A stretch of 64,000 nt of DNA, taken from NCBI RefSeq assembly GCF_026013565.1, contig NZ_JAPDOB010000001.1, positions 620,001 to 684,000 of the forward strand, written 5' to 3'. Under the pieces are notes generated by a model. It was not told where the DNA came from, did not search any database, and saw nothing but the letters and a program-made list of their open reading frames with translations. The DNA is from Sphingomonas arvum. Its GTDB lineage: Bacteria > Pseudomonadota > Alphaproteobacteria > Sphingomonadales > Sphingomonadaceae. A program made the translations under genes and the position numbers. This document shows, one piece after another, positions 16,054-25,885 of this stretch (the first letter of the stretch is position 1; each line of letters begins with the position of its first letter).

Positions 16054-17304
16054 ATGGCCTCCCGCGGCGCGCACCTTCTCAACGCTGATCGGACGTTCGT
16101 CACCGGTGGCGGCCTGCTCGGGCGGCTGGCCGCTCCGCCGTTCGCGCGGATGGTGGACCAGCTGCACGAGCGACTGCGCCAGGGCGGCATCCATGCGACG
16201 CTGCCATCCGGCGACCAGCGCAATCTCGGGTTTCACGCGCCTGGACCCGAGCCGGTCGTCCACCTGCACAGCTGGCTGGCGCTGGTGCGGCTCGCGACGT
16301 CCGGCAGTGTCGGCTGGTACAAGGCGTGGGAGCGCGGCGAATGGTCGTCGCCCGACCCGGTGCCGCTGTTCGAGCTGTTCATGCTCAATGCTGCGAGCCT
16401 CGGCGGCACGGCGCGGGCCAAGGGGCCGTTCCGGCTGGTGAACTGGCTGGCGCACCAGTGGCGCGACAACGGGCCGGGGCAGGCGCGGGAGAACATCGCC
16501 GCGCACTATGACCTCGGCAATGACTTCTATGCGGCGTGGCTCGATCCGACGATGACCTATTCGGCGGCCCGGTTCGCGGCCGGCGACGACCTGCAGGCGG
16601 CGCAGCTGCGCAAGGTTCACCTGCTGCTCGACCGGCTGAAGCTCAAGCCCGGCGATCGGCTGCTGGAGATCGGCTGCGGGTGGGGCACGCTGGCGATCGA
16701 AGCGGCCAGGCGGGGTGTGACGGTGACGGGGCTCACCCTGTCGACCGAGCAGAAGGATTGGGCGGAGCGGCGGATCGCGGAGGAGGGCCTATCGGACTGC
16801 GTCGCTATCAGGCTGCAGGACTATCGCGAGCACCGCCAGACCTATGACGCGGTCGCGTCGGTCGAGATGGTGGAGGCCGTCGGGCAGCGCTGGTGGCCGG
16901 CTTACCTCGATGCGATCGCGGGAGCGCTCCGGCCCGGCGGACGCGCTGCGTTGCAGTTCATCGCCATTCGGCCCGAGTTGTTCGACCGCTATGCGGCGAG
17001 CGCCGATTTCATCCAGACCTACATCTTCCCCGGCGGCATGCTGCTGCACGAGCCGCGTTTCGCGGCGCTGGCGGTGGAGCGTGGCTTGTCGTGGGTCGAG
17101 CGCGACGGCTTCGGGCTCGACTATGCGGAGACGCTGCGGCTCTGGCGCGAGCGCTACGACGGCGCGGAGCGGGCGGGGCGACTGGACGGCTTCGACGAAC
17201 GCTTCCATCAGCTGTGGCGCTATTACCTGATGTATTGCGAAGGGGGCTTTCGCGGGCACGGCATCGATGTCGCGCAGGTTACCATGGTGAAGGAGAGCCA
17301 ATGA
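16054..17304 (+). CDS. cfa: Cyclopropane-fatty-acyl-phospholipid synthase
   Basis: The protein has 416 residues. It transfers a methylene from S-adenosylmethionine to double bonds of membrane phospholipids. The SAM-binding motif is LLEIGCGWGTLAIEAA. Preceding it is YDLGNDFYAAWLDPTMTYS, characteristic of the family, and later MVEAVGQRWW and YYLMYCEGGFRG supply catalytic residues. The start MASRGAHLLN at 16054 is chosen because the longer frame would overlap the photolyase end. The stop overlaps the ATG of the serine hydrolase (ATGA). Membrane cyclopropanation is a common acid and oxidative stress response. Confidence 0.95.
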   Translation: MASRGAHLLNADRTFVTGGGLLGRLAAPPFARMVDQLHERLRQGGIHATLPSGDQRNLGFHAPGPEPVVHLHSWLALVRLATSGSVGWYKAWERGEWSSPDPVPLFELFMLNAASLGGTARAKGPFRLVNWLAHQWRDNGPGQARENIAAHYDLGNDFYAAWLDPTMTYSAARFAAGDDLQAAQLRKVHLLLDRLKLKPGDRLLEIGCGWGTLAIEAARRGVTVTGLTLSTEQKDWAERRIAEEGLSDCVAIRLQDYREHRQTYDAVASVEMVEAVGQRWWPAYLDAIAGALRPGGRAALQFIAIRPELFDRYAASADFIQTYIFPGGMLLHEPRFAALAVERGLSWVERDGFGLDYAETLRLWRERYDGAERAGRLDGFDERFHQLWRYYLMYCEGGFRGHGIDVAQVTMVKESQ

Positions 17305-18449
17305 AGCGATTGCTCACTCTTGCCCTAGTGCTGGCCGCGCCGGCGGCTGCCCAGAAGCCGGTTCCGGCCGATCCCGCCAGCCGGCAGGCGCTGCGCAGGG
17401 CCGGTGCGGAAGTGCTGTTCTGGAGCCAGGCGCAGCGGGACGCGAACTTCCGGCGGATGGAGCAAATCTTTCCAACGGTCGTCATCAAGGCCGGTGGCCG
17501 GGTTCGGCCGCTGCCCGCCGGACGGCCGCTGCCGGTCAGCGCGGCGGAGGTGAACCGGTTCATCGCGGCCCAGAACGTTGCCGGGCTGATCGTGCTGCAG
17601 GATGGGCGGGTGCGGCTTGAACGCTACGCCCGCGGGTTCGGGCCGACCCAGCGCTGGACCAGCTTCTCGGTCGCCAAGTCGCTGACGTCGACCCTGTTCG
17701 GGGCGGCGGCGAAGGAGGGCAAGCTGCGGCTGGACGACCCTGTCACGCGCTTCATTCCGGAGATGAAGGGCAGCGCCTACGACGGGGTCACGGTTCGGCA
17801 GGTGCTGACCATGTCGTCAGGCGCACGGTGGAACGAGGACTATACCGATCCGAAGAGCGACGTCGCCCAGATGTTCTCGCGCCCGGTGGCTGCCAACGAG
17901 GACGTCATCACGGCCTACATGAAGACGCTCGGCCGGGCGGCGGCGCCGGGGTCGAGGTTCAACTACAATACTGGCGAGACCAACCTGGCCGGGACCATCC
18001 TCTCCCGCGCCGTGGGCATGCCGATCGCGCGCTATGCCTCGCTCAAGGTCTGGCGGCCGTACGGGATGGAGGCCGATGCCCATTGGCAAGTCGACGAGCA
18101 TGGCCGCGAGGTGGCTGGTTGTTGCGTGTCCATGCGGCTGCGCGACTACGCCCGGCTGGGCCAGCTGATGGTGGAGGACGGGCGCGGGCTGGTCGCGCCG
18201 GGGTGGGTCAAGGACGCGACTGCCATTCACCAGCCATTCCCTCAGGCAGGGCGCGGTTACGGGTACTTCTGGTGGATCGAGCCGTTCGGCTACCGCGCCA
18301 GCGGCATCTTCGGGCAGCAGATCTGGGTTGACCCTAGCCGCGGGCTGGTGATTGCCGCCGTGGCTGCGTGGCCGAAGGCGACCGATGAGAAGCTGAGCGC
18401 CGAACGGGCAGCCTTCTTCAAGCGGTTGGATGAGGCGGCAAAGCGCTAG
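17301..18449 (+). CDS. Exported serine hydrolase, beta-lactamase/6-aminohexanoate-dimer hydrolase type
   Basis: The protein has 382 residues, with a signal peptide MKRLLTLALVLAAPAAA. The SxxK catalytic pair is S123-V-A-K126 in the context FSVAKSLTSTL. A Tyr in FNYNTGETNL is placed like the active-site Tyr of the NylB group, and YGYFWWIEPFG lies near the C-terminus. Such periplasmic enzymes act as esterases, amidases or D-peptidases rather than true beta-lactamases; the substrate is unknown. The gene begins inside the cfa stop codon, suggesting one transcript from phrB through this gene. Its stop is shared with the convergent SDR gene (CTAG). Confidence 0.9.
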   Translation: MKRLLTLALVLAAPAAAQKPVPADPASRQALRRAGAEVLFWSQAQRDANFRRMEQIFPTVVIKAGGRVRPLPAGRPLPVSAAEVNRFIAAQNVAGLIVLQDGRVRLERYARGFGPTQRWTSFSVAKSLTSTLFGAAAKEGKLRLDDPVTRFIPEMKGSAYDGVTVRQVLTMSSGARWNEDYTDPKSDVAQMFSRPVAANEDVITAYMKTLGRAAAPGSRFNYNTGETNLAGTILSRAVGMPIARYASLKVWRPYGMEADAHWQVDEHGREVAGCCVSMRLRDYARLGQLMVEDGRGLVAPGWVKDATAIHQPFPQAGRGYGYFWWIEPFGYRASGIFGQQIWVDPSRGLVIAAVAAWPKATDEKLSAERAAFFKRLDEAAKR

Positions 18450-19150
18450 TCGACGCGGACGCGGGCTCCGGTTTCGCGTTCCTCGCCAAGCAGCACCAGC
18501 ACGCGCTCGGCGACGACCTCGGGCGGCTTGACCTGATCGGGCTCCTCACCGGGAAAAGCGAGGGAGCGCATGCGGGTGCGGGTGGCGCCCGGGTCGAGGA
18601 TGGTGACGCGCAGGCGCTTCAAATAGGCGGTCTCGTCCGCGTATGCGCCGAGCAGGCCTTCGAGCGCGGCCTTGCTCGACCCGTAGGCACCCCAGAAAGC
18701 GCGAGGGGTGGCGCCGACCGAGCTGGTGACACCGATAACTTCCGCCCGATCGGCCTTCTTCAGCAGCGGGTCGAAGGCGGCGATCAGCGCCAGGTTGGCG
18801 ATCAGGTTGGTGTTGAGGATGCGGCCATATTCCTTCGCGTCGATGTCCTGCACCGGCGTTAGGCTACCCAGCATTGCGGCGTTGAGTATCAGTAGGTCGA
18901 GCTTGCCCCAGCGCTCCGCCACCGCCTCCGACAGCTTGGCGATCGCGTCGGTGTCGGTCAGGTCCAGCGGCGCAATGGTCGCCGAGCCGCCGGCAGCGTG
19001 GATGCGCTCCTCCACATCCTCCAGCGCCTTGGCGGTGCGCGCGACCAGGATGACGTGGGCGCCGGACTTCGCCAGCGCCTCCGCCGTGGCCGCGCCAATG
19101 CCGCGCGAGGCGCCGGTGACCAGCGCCAGCCTGCCGTTCAGATCAGTCAT
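18446..19150 (-). CDS. Short-chain dehydrogenase/reductase
   Basis: The protein has 234 residues of the classical SDR fold. The NAD(P)-binding motif is TGASRGIGAATAEAL, with NAA near residue 90 (LILNAAMLGSL), a Ser in VTSSVG and the catalytic YGSSK (WGAYGSSKAALEG). No substrate can be deduced. The stop overlaps that of the upstream-facing serine hydrolase by 4 bases. It lies 12 bases after the acyl-CoA dehydrogenase, from which it may be transcribed, so a role in fatty-acid handling is possible. Confidence 0.93.
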   Translation of the reverse strand: MTDLNGRLALVTGASRGIGAATAEALAKSGAHVILVARTAKALEDVEERIHAAGGSATIAPLDLTDTDAIAKLSEAVAERWGKLDLLILNAAMLGSLTPVQDIDAKEYGRILNTNLIANLALIAAFDPLLKKADRAEVIGVTSSVGATPRAFWGAYGSSKAALEGLLGAYADETAYLKRLRVTILDPGATRTRMRSLAFPGEEPDQVKPPEVVAERVLVLLGEERETGARVRVD

Positions 19151-19162
19151 GGGTCGAGGCGT

Positions 19163-20959
19163 TTAGAACGCCTCGACTGGCAAGGCCATGACGCTTTCGG
19201 CGCCGGCCTCGATCTGCCCACGATAGGCGCTCGCCCGCGGCAGCTCGCGCTGGGCGTAGAAGCGGGCGGTCGCGAGCTTGGTTTGGTGGAAGCTGGCGTC
19301 CTCGCCGGCCTCGTTCTCCAGCCGGGCGCTGACATTGGCCATCTTGAGCCACATCCAGCCGAGCGTCACCAGGCCCATCAGGTGCATGTACGGCACCGCG
19401 CCCGCACCGACGTTATTCGGGTCCTGCATGCCGTTCTGCGCCATCCACATGGTCGCGGCCTGAAGGTGCCCAAGCGCCTGCTCCAATGGTGCCGCGATCC
19501 CGGCCGGGTCGCCCGCGGCGCGGGTCTCGGCGATGTCGCGGGTGATGGTCTCGAGCAACAGCCGGACGCCCCGTCCGCCGTCCTTGGCCAGCTTGCGGCC
19601 GACCAGGTCCATTGCCTGGACGCCGTTGGTGCCCTCGTAGATCTGGGCGATGCGGGCGTCGCGGACGAACTGCTCCATGCCCCATTCGCGGATGTAGCCG
19701 TGGCCGCCGAACACCTGCTGCATGTTGACCGCGGCCTCGAAGCCCTTGTCAGTCAGGTAGCCCTTGATGACGGGCGTCAGCAGGCTGATGATGTCGTCGG
19801 CCGCCTGGCGCTCCTCCTCCGTGGCCCCTTTGCGCGACAGGTCAACCTGCAGCGAGCCCCACAGTACCAGCGCTCGCGCCGCCTCGTTGAAGGCCTTGGC
19901 TTCCAGCAGCATGCGGCGGACGTCGGCATGGACGAACAGGGTGTCGGCCTTGGCGTCCGGATCGCGCTGGTCGGGGCGGAGCGCGCGGCCCTGGCGGCGG
20001 TCCTTGGCGTAGGCGACGGCGTTCTGGTAGGCGACCTCGCCCTGCGCTAGGCCCTGTAGGCCGACGCCGAGGCGGGCGGCGTTCATCATGATGAACATGG
20101 CGGCAAGGCCCTTCTCCGGCTCGCCGACCAGATAGCCGGTCGCGCCGTCGTAGTTCATCACGCAGGTCGAGTTGCCATGGATGCCCATCTTGTGCTCGAT
20201 CGAGCCGCACGACAGGCTGTTGCGCTCACCCAGTGAGCCGTCGTCCCCGACCATGAACTTGGGCACGATGAACAGCGAGATGCCCTTCACATTGTCCGGG
20301 GCGCCGGCAATCTTGGCCAGGACCAGGTGGACGATGTTGTCGGCCATGTCGTGTTCGCCGGACGAGATGAAGATCTTGGTCCCGGTGATCTTATAGCTGC
20401 CGTCGGCCTGCGGCTCGGCGCGGGTCTTGAGGAGGCCGAGGTCGGTGCCGCAATGCGGCTCGGTCAGGTTCATGGTGCCGGTCCATTGGCCGGAGACCAT
20501 GTTGGGGAGATACTTGGCCTTCTGCTCGTCCGAGCCCTTGACCAGGATGGCGGCGATCGCGCCCTGGGTCAGGCCGTTGTACATCTCGAAGCTCTGGTTG
20601 GCCGAGAGGATGTATTCGGAGATCGCGGTGGCCAGCACGTGCGGCATGTTCTGGCCGCCGAACTCGGCGGGAGCTGAGAGAGAGGTGAAGCCCAGCTCAC
20701 AGAATTGCTTATAGGCGTCCTTGAAGCCTGCGGGGGTGGTGACGCTGCCGTCCTCGTGGCGGGTGCAGCCTTCCTCGTCGCCGACCCGGTTCAACGGCGT
20801 CAGCACTTCCTCGCAGAAGCGGGCGCCTTCGGTCAGGATGGCTTCCACCATGTCGGGGGTGGCATCGGAGAAGCCAGGCAGGTTGCCGTAGTTTCCCATC
20901 TCCACGATGTGGTCGAGCAGGTAGCGGGTGTCGCGAACGGGTGCGGTGTAGACGGGCAT
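19163..20959 (-). CDS. Acyl-CoA dehydrogenase, long form (DmdC-like)
   Basis: The protein has 598 residues, about 200 more than ordinary acyl-CoA dehydrogenases because of a C-terminal extension, as in the DmdC/FadE subgroup. Recognisable segments are [20 protein letters not shown] (FAD and substrate binding), [13 protein letters not shown], the flavin-site [20 protein letters not shown] and [13 protein letters not shown]. The substrate is probably a medium or long acyl-CoA or a thioether-containing analogue. The start [18 protein letters not shown] is typical for the group. Electrons would go to electron-transfer flavoprotein. Confidence 0.94.
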   Translation of the reverse strand: MPVYTAPVRDTRYLLDHIVEMGNYGNLPGFSDATPDMVEAILTEGARFCEEVLTPLNRVGDEEGCTRHEDGSVTTPAGFKDAYKQFCELGFTSLSAPAEFGGQNMPHVLATAISEYILSANQSFEMYNGLTQGAIAAILVKGSDEQKAKYLPNMVSGQWTGTMNLTEPHCGTDLGLLKTRAEPQADGSYKITGTKIFISSGEHDMADNIVHLVLAKIAGAPDNVKGISLFIVPKFMVGDDGSLGERNSLSCGSIEHKMGIHGNSTCVMNYDGATGYLVGEPEKGLAAMFIMMNAARLGVGLQGLAQGEVAYQNAVAYAKDRRQGRALRPDQRDPDAKADTLFVHADVRRMLLEAKAFNEAARALVLWGSLQVDLSRKGATEEERQAADDIISLLTPVIKGYLTDKGFEAAVNMQQVFGGHGYIREWGMEQFVRDARIAQIYEGTNGVQAMDLVGRKLAKDGGRGVRLLLETITRDIAETRAAGDPAGIAAPLEQALGHLQAATMWMAQNGMQDPNNVGAGAVPYMHLMGLVTLGWMWLKMANVSARLENEAGEDASFHQTKLATARFYAQRELPRASAYRGQIEAGAESVMALPVEAF

Positions 20960-21031
20960 CTCACAACTCCGGCAAAAAGGCGGTCAGGTGTCGGCTCTAG
21001 GTGGGCAGGCCGCGGCAAATCAACAAGAATG

Positions 21032-21532
21032 TCAGCACAGCGGATCGCCGGCGAGGTCGGTGACGGGCTCGGGCGAGGGCAGGCGAGTGAAGGACTTGTC
21101 GGTGAAGCTGACGTCCGGGCCGCAATAGTAGGCGCAGGCGGGGCCGGCGGCGCCAAGCGTGGCCCGGTCGCCAGTGCGGGCGAACGCGATGGTGCAGGCG
21201 CCGTCCCCGTCAGGCTGAATTCGACCATTGGCTAGCGTGCCGCGCAGGGTGCAGTTGGCGTTGCCGGCGCGGGCATAGGTGATGAAGGCCACCTGGCCGC
21301 CCTTGAGGCACAGCCGGTCGCGGGCGCCGTCGGCGAAAACAATCATGTCGCTCTCCGCCGGGGCTGGCGCGGTCGCGGCGGCCTCGTTCGTGGCCGCTTC
21401 CTCTTTGCCGCAGGCAGCGAGGAGCAGCGCGCAAACCGCCAAGGCGGATACCCCGGCATGCTGACGAAGTGGGCGGCGCTCGTGCCCAGGCGCGTACGCG
21501 CGGGATAGCTGGCAGTCTGCGCGGCGCGGCAT
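21032..21532 (-). CDS. Small Cys-rich lipoprotein
   Basis: A lipobox CALLLAACGKEE follows a basic N-terminus. The mature part of about 110 residues has six or more Cys (RLCLKGG, NANCTLRG, GACTIAF, ACAYYCGPD, DPLC), suggesting disulfides. It also has repeating strand-like motifs (QVAFITYARAG, CTIAFARTGD) like those of sphingomonad periplasmic proteins. The start is uncertain. ATG at 21532 is used, giving 166 residues with about 45 before the acylated Cys; a non-ATG start nearer the hydrophobic core (TTG in SALAV, or similar) is possible. It is divergent from purF. Confidence 0.7.
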   Translation of the reverse strand: MPRRADCQLSRAYAPGHERRPLRQHAGVSALAVCALLLAACGKEEAATNEAAATAPAPAESDMIVFADGARDRLCLKGGQVAFITYARAGNANCTLRGTLANGRIQPDGDGACTIAFARTGDRATLGAAGPACAYYCGPDVSFTDKSFTRLPSPEPVTDLAGDPLC

Positions 21533-21666
21533 GGCGTGGCCATGGCAGGCGCAACCCGGTTGTTCAATGGCGAGACGACCCGGCTTCAAGCTCCATTCAT
21601 GAGTCAGGCGACAAAGGCGCGGGCTTCTCCTATAGGCACGGCACTTCTGGCAGCGGGCGGGCGGCA

Positions 21667-23118
21667 ATGCTGACGACGAATCCCTTCGACGACGATAAGT
21701 TGCGCGAGGAGTGCGGCGTGTTCGGCATCTGGAATGCCGATGCCGCGGCCAGCTTCGTGGCGCTGGGGCTGCATGCGCTGCAGCACCGGGGGCAGGAGGC
21801 GGCCGGCATCTCCAGCATGGACGCGGCGGGCTTCCACTCGCACCGGGCGGCGGGGCATGTCGCGGGCACGTTCGACAAGGATGAGGTGATCCGCGCGCTG
21901 CCCGGACGGACGGCGATCGGGCACGTGCGCTACTCGACCACGGGCAGCTCGGCGATGCGCAACGTTCAGCCTTTGTTCGCCGAACTGGCCGACGGCGGCT
22001 TCGCGGTGGCGCACAACGGCAACATCTCCAATGCGATGAAGCTGCGCCGCACGCTCAACCGGCGCGGGTCGATCTTCCAGTCGACGTCGGACACTGAGGT
22101 AATCATCCACCTGGTCGCGACCTCGCACCACACGCAGATGCTCGACCGGATCGTCGACGCGCTGAACCAGGTCGAGGGCGCCTATTCTCTGCTGATGCTG
22201 ACGGAGGCGGGGCTGATCGCCTGCCGCGACCCGCTCGGCATCCGGCCGCTGGTCATGGGGCGGATTGGCGACTCGGTGATCTTCGCCAGCGAAACTGTCG
22301 CGCTCGACGTCATAGGCGCTCACTACGAACGGGACGTCGGCCCGGGCGAGATGGTGCTGGTGAACGGTGACGGGGTCCGCAGCTTCCGGCCGTTCGTCTC
22401 TGCGTCACCGCGGCCCTGCATTTTCGAGCATGTTTATTTCAGCCGGCCGGACAGCGTGGTGGACGGAACCTCCGTCTACGAGAGCCGGAAGAACATCGGG
22501 GCGGAGCTAGCGCGGGAATCGCCTGTGGAGGCCGACATCGTCGTGCCGGTGCCGGACAGCGGCGTGCCGGCGGCCATCGGCTTCAGCCAGGCGAGCGGCA
22601 TTCCGTTCGAGCTGGGGATCATCCGCTCTCATTATGTCGGGCGGACGTTCATCCAGCCGAGCCAGGAAGTGCGGCACCTGGGCGTGAAGCTCAAGCACAA
22701 CGCCAACTCGGCGCTGATCCGCGGCAAGAAGGTGGTGTTGATCGACGATTCGATCGTGCGCGGGACGACGAGCGTGAAGATCGTGCAGATGATGCGCGAC
22801 GCCGGCGCGGCCGAGGTGCACATGCGGATCGCCTCGCCGCCGACCCGCCACAGCTGTTTCTACGGCGTCGACACGCCCGAGCGGGCCAAGCTGCTCGCGG
22901 CGCAGATGGATGTGGCGGCCATGGCCAAGTACATCAACGCCGATAGTCTGGCGTTCATCAGCATCGACGGGCTGTACCGCGCTCTGGGCGACTCGCGGAA
23001 CCCGGCGGTGCCGCAACGCTGCGATGCGTGCTTCACCGGCGATTACCCGACCCGGCTGACGGACCTCACCGACAAGGAGATGGCGCAGTCGGCGTTGCGG
23101 GTAGTGGCCTCGCGTTGA
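21667..23118 (+). CDS. purF: Amidophosphoribosyltransferase
   Basis: The protein has 483 residues. It makes 5-phosphoribosylamine from PRPP and glutamine, the first committed step of purine synthesis. The N-terminal nucleophile is Cys16 (REECGVFGI), exposed after cleavage of a 15-residue propeptide. The PRPP-binding motif is VVLIDDSIVRGTTS. Four Cys (PCIFEHVYF, HSCFYGVD, RCDACFTG) sit as in the [4Fe-4S]-containing Bacillus-type enzyme, so an oxygen-sensitive cluster is likely. The start is the ATG giving MLTTNPFDDDKLREECG; longer frames to 21469 add unrelated sequence. Confidence 0.97.
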   Translation: MLTTNPFDDDKLREECGVFGIWNADAAASFVALGLHALQHRGQEAAGISSMDAAGFHSHRAAGHVAGTFDKDEVIRALPGRTAIGHVRYSTTGSSAMRNVQPLFAELADGGFAVAHNGNISNAMKLRRTLNRRGSIFQSTSDTEVIIHLVATSHHTQMLDRIVDALNQVEGAYSLLMLTEAGLIACRDPLGIRPLVMGRIGDSVIFASETVALDVIGAHYERDVGPGEMVLVNGDGVRSFRPFVSASPRPCIFEHVYFSRPDSVVDGTSVYESRKNIGAELARESPVEADIVVPVPDSGVPAAIGFSQASGIPFELGIIRSHYVGRTFIQPSQEVRHLGVKLKHNANSALIRGKKVVLIDDSIVRGTTSVKIVQMMRDAGAAEVHMRIASPPTRHSCFYGVDTPERAKLLAAQMDVAAMAKYINADSLAFISIDGLYRALGDSRNPAVPQRCDACFTGDYPTRLTDLTDKEMAQSALRVVASR

Positions 23119-23121
23119 GGC

Positions 23122-25806
23122 TCAGTTAGCTGCCTGGTTAAGGTACCATGGCTTCAGCATGGTCGCCTCGTTGCCGCGAGCGGGCCGGGGCGCCAGGCGG
23201 GTCAGGTCGAACTCGCTCTCGAACTTCATTCCGAACCGGTCCTTCTGCGCCCAGCGGACGGTGCCGCTGACCGGCCCAACGCCGACGATGTCGAGCGTCA
23301 GGCGAGCGCCGGGGGCGACCGGCACCTGGCATTCGACCAAGGTGCCGAAGGCGGAAATGTTGCGGAGGCGGACCTCGCGCACCTGCCCGTGAATGGCGGC
23401 GATCGCCCGGCGCATCAGGCGCTGGCGCGGCTGGCGGATGCACTGATGGCCGTCGGCCTCGACCGACATGGCTTGGGCTAGCTTCAGCGCGCCGGCGCCG
23501 TCGGTCGGGCGGCCGAAGATGAAGCCCTGCACCTGGGCGACGCCGAGTTCGCGGATCAGCGCGAGGTCGTCGTGGGTCTCCACGCCCTCCGCAACCGTGT
23601 CCATCTTGAGGCTGTCGGCGAGGGTGACGATGGCGCGGATGATAGCGGCATTGCGGCTTTTCACGCTGGCCGCACCGCGCACGAAGCTTTGATCGATTTT
23701 GATCTTGTCGAACGGGGCGTGGCGCAGGTAGCCCAGCGACGAGTATCCTGTTCCGAAGTCGTCAAGGACGAGCCGCACGCCCAGCTTCTTCAGGCGGGTG
23801 AAGGTCTCCTCCGTGGCATCACTATCGGCCAGGAATACGCCTTCGGTGATCTCGAGCTCCAGTCGATTGGGATTGACGCCGGTAACCTCCAGCGCCTTCT
23901 GCACCACCTCGACGATGCGCGGATCGTTAAACTGGATAGGTGACAGGTTGACGGCGACGCGGACGCGGTCGGGCCATTTCGCGGCTTCATGCAGGGCCTG
24001 GCGGAGCACCCACTCGCCGACCTTGCCAATCATGCCGCATTCCTCGGCCAGTGGCACGAACTTGGCCGGCGAGATGTTGCCGCGGATCGGATGGCGCCAG
24101 CGCACCAGCGCCTCGAACCCGGACACTTCCTCGCCCGCGGCCCGGATGATCGGCTGGTAGGAGACGCTGAGCTCGTCACGCTCCATGGCGACCCGCAGGT
24201 CGTTCTCCAGGTGCTGGCGGTCGGTCGCCTCCGAATGCATGGCCGGTTCGTAGAAGTAATGCTTACCCCGGCCGGCAGCCTTGGCGGCGTAGAGCGCCAG
24301 GTCGGCGTTGCGGATCAGGCTGTCGGCACAGGCGCGACCGGGATCGCCGATGGCGATGCCGACGCTTGCCCCGATGGTGACGCGGTGGCCTTCAAGTTCA
24401 TAGGGGCGGGACACTTCCGCGATGAGCGCGCGGGCGAGGCTTTCGAGCAGGCCGACTTCGGCCGCGCCTGGCAATACCGCCTCGAACTCGTCGCCGCCGA
24501 GGCGCCCAACCTTGCCGTGGTCGCCAAGCACGCTGGTCAGGCGTTGGGCGACCTGTTTCAGCAGTGCGTCACCCGCCGGATGGCCGAGGGTGTCGTTGAC
24601 GTTCTTGAACCGGTCAAGGTCGATCAGGAACAGCGAGCACGCGCGCTGGCGGCGGGCGGCGTTGCGCAGCGCCTCGTCCAGCGTGTGGCGCATCATTGCG
24701 CGGTTGGGCAAACCGGTCAGCGAGTCGAACCGGGCGAGGCGAGTGATCTCCTGCTCCGACCGGCGCTGCTCCGTCAGGTCGGTGCCGATGCCCCGGAAGC
24801 CAAGGTAGCGACCGTGCTCGTCGAAAATCGGGTTGCCCGACAATGACCAATGGACATCCTCCTCGCTGGCCGGCCTCACGACTACATCGGAGAAAGGGAA
24901 GCGGGCCGACAGGTGGAAGCCGAGGGTGCGTTCTTCGCGCATGGTGTCGCTTGGGCTGACGTCGACTGACAGAAGATCGGTGAACTGGCGGCCAAGCAGC
25001 GCTTCGGGGGTGGTCTTGAAGTCATCGGCGAGCTGCTGCGAGACGTAGGACAGGGTGCCGGCGGGGTTGGTTTCCCAGAACCACCCTCGGCCGGAGGTTT
25101 CGAATTCCTCGACGAAATGAAGGGCTTTCTGCGCCAGCGAGTCGAGCTGGAGCCGGCGGCGCGCGCTGGCCAGCATCGTGCGGGTGACCGCGATGCTGTA
25201 TCCGACTGCTAGCAGGCTGAGCCCGGAAATCGTGGCGGTTACGCTGGTGCTGCCGGAAAAGAGAAAGGCGCCGACACTCGCGACCAGGGCGTTAATGACG
25301 GACAAGGGTGGAGAGCCGATGCTGACCAGCCCGCGCATGGCAACACCCGCGCCGAGCACGAGGGGCAGGAAGCTAGCATTGTCGAGCCCGTCGAAATGGG
25401 ACGCCGCGCTGGCGAACAGCATCCACAGCACGCCCGAGGCGGCGAGATAGGCCATGGCGAGCCTGCCTACCGCATGCGAGGCAAGGCCGAAGCGACGGTG
25501 AAAGCCGAGGGCCAAAGCGACCCCGCCATCGAGCAGCATGGCCAAGATCAGCGGCAGCAGGGCGGTGAACACCTCGCCCCACGACGACCCATCGACGCCT
25601 TGCCAGACGACCGTCAGGCCGACCACGCCGTGAGTTGCGGCGAGGAGCAGGGGCGCGCTGTTGAAGGTGCGGATGCGGCGAGCGCCGAGCGTCCGGTCGC
25701 CTTCGGTCTCCGCCGGGGCGACGTCGAACAGCAGGGCCTCGCGCACGGAGGCACGCGGCGCCAGGCCGCGTTCCTCCATCACCACTCCAAGGCGCGTTCG
25801 CCTCAT
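23122..25806 (-). CDS. Membrane PAS-GGDEF-EAL-PilZ cyclic-di-GMP protein
   Basis: The protein has 894 residues. About five hydrophobic segments (roughly 50-210) form a membrane sensor. A PAS domain follows (about 235-345, ending FRGIGTDLTEQRRSEQEI). The GGDEF domain (355-520) has an intact RLGGDEF motif, and the EAL domain (540-785) has GFEALVRWRHP, the Asp pair in LDDFGTGYSS and AEGVET. Both active sites therefore look functional. A C-terminal PilZ-like domain (about 800-880; RQPRQRLMRR, then RLRNISAFGTLVE) could bind c-di-GMP itself. It ends 3 bases from the convergent purF. The direction of net activity cannot be read from sequence. Confidence 0.95.
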   Translation of the reverse strand: MRRTRLGVVMEERGLAPRASVREALLFDVAPAETEGDRTLGARRIRTFNSAPLLLAATHGVVGLTVVWQGVDGSSWGEVFTALLPLILAMLLDGGVALALGFHRRFGLASHAVGRLAMAYLAASGVLWMLFASAASHFDGLDNASFLPLVLGAGVAMRGLVSIGSPPLSVINALVASVGAFLFSGSTSVTATISGLSLLAVGYSIAVTRTMLASARRRLQLDSLAQKALHFVEEFETSGRGWFWETNPAGTLSYVSQQLADDFKTTPEALLGRQFTDLLSVDVSPSDTMREERTLGFHLSARFPFSDVVVRPASEEDVHWSLSGNPIFDEHGRYLGFRGIGTDLTEQRRSEQEITRLARFDSLTGLPNRAMMRHTLDEALRNAARRQRACSLFLIDLDRFKNVNDTLGHPAGDALLKQVAQRLTSVLGDHGKVGRLGGDEFEAVLPGAAEVGLLESLARALIAEVSRPYELEGHRVTIGASVGIAIGDPGRACADSLIRNADLALYAAKAAGRGKHYFYEPAMHSEATDRQHLENDLRVAMERDELSVSYQPIIRAAGEEVSGFEALVRWRHPIRGNISPAKFVPLAEECGMIGKVGEWVLRQALHEAAKWPDRVRVAVNLSPIQFNDPRIVEVVQKALEVTGVNPNRLELEITEGVFLADSDATEETFTRLKKLGVRLVLDDFGTGYSSLGYLRHAPFDKIKIDQSFVRGAASVKSRNAAIIRAIVTLADSLKMDTVAEGVETHDDLALIRELGVAQVQGFIFGRPTDGAGALKLAQAMSVEADGHQCIRQPRQRLMRRAIAAIHGQVREVRLRNISAFGTLVECQVPVAPGARLTLDIVGVGPVSGTVRWAQKDRFGMKFESEFDLTRLAPRPARGNEATMLKPWYLNQAAN

Positions 25807-25885
25807 TGCTCACCCACTTTCTTAGCAGAAAGCAGGTAAGCGAAACCCGTTAACGGATTACACCGGCGGCATCGTTAAATCGGCT

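Noticed and set aside
21469-21666. 66-residue N-terminal extension of PurF
   Set aside because: It would separate the propeptide and catalytic Cys16 from the N-terminus; the ATG at 21667 gives the expected propeptide.
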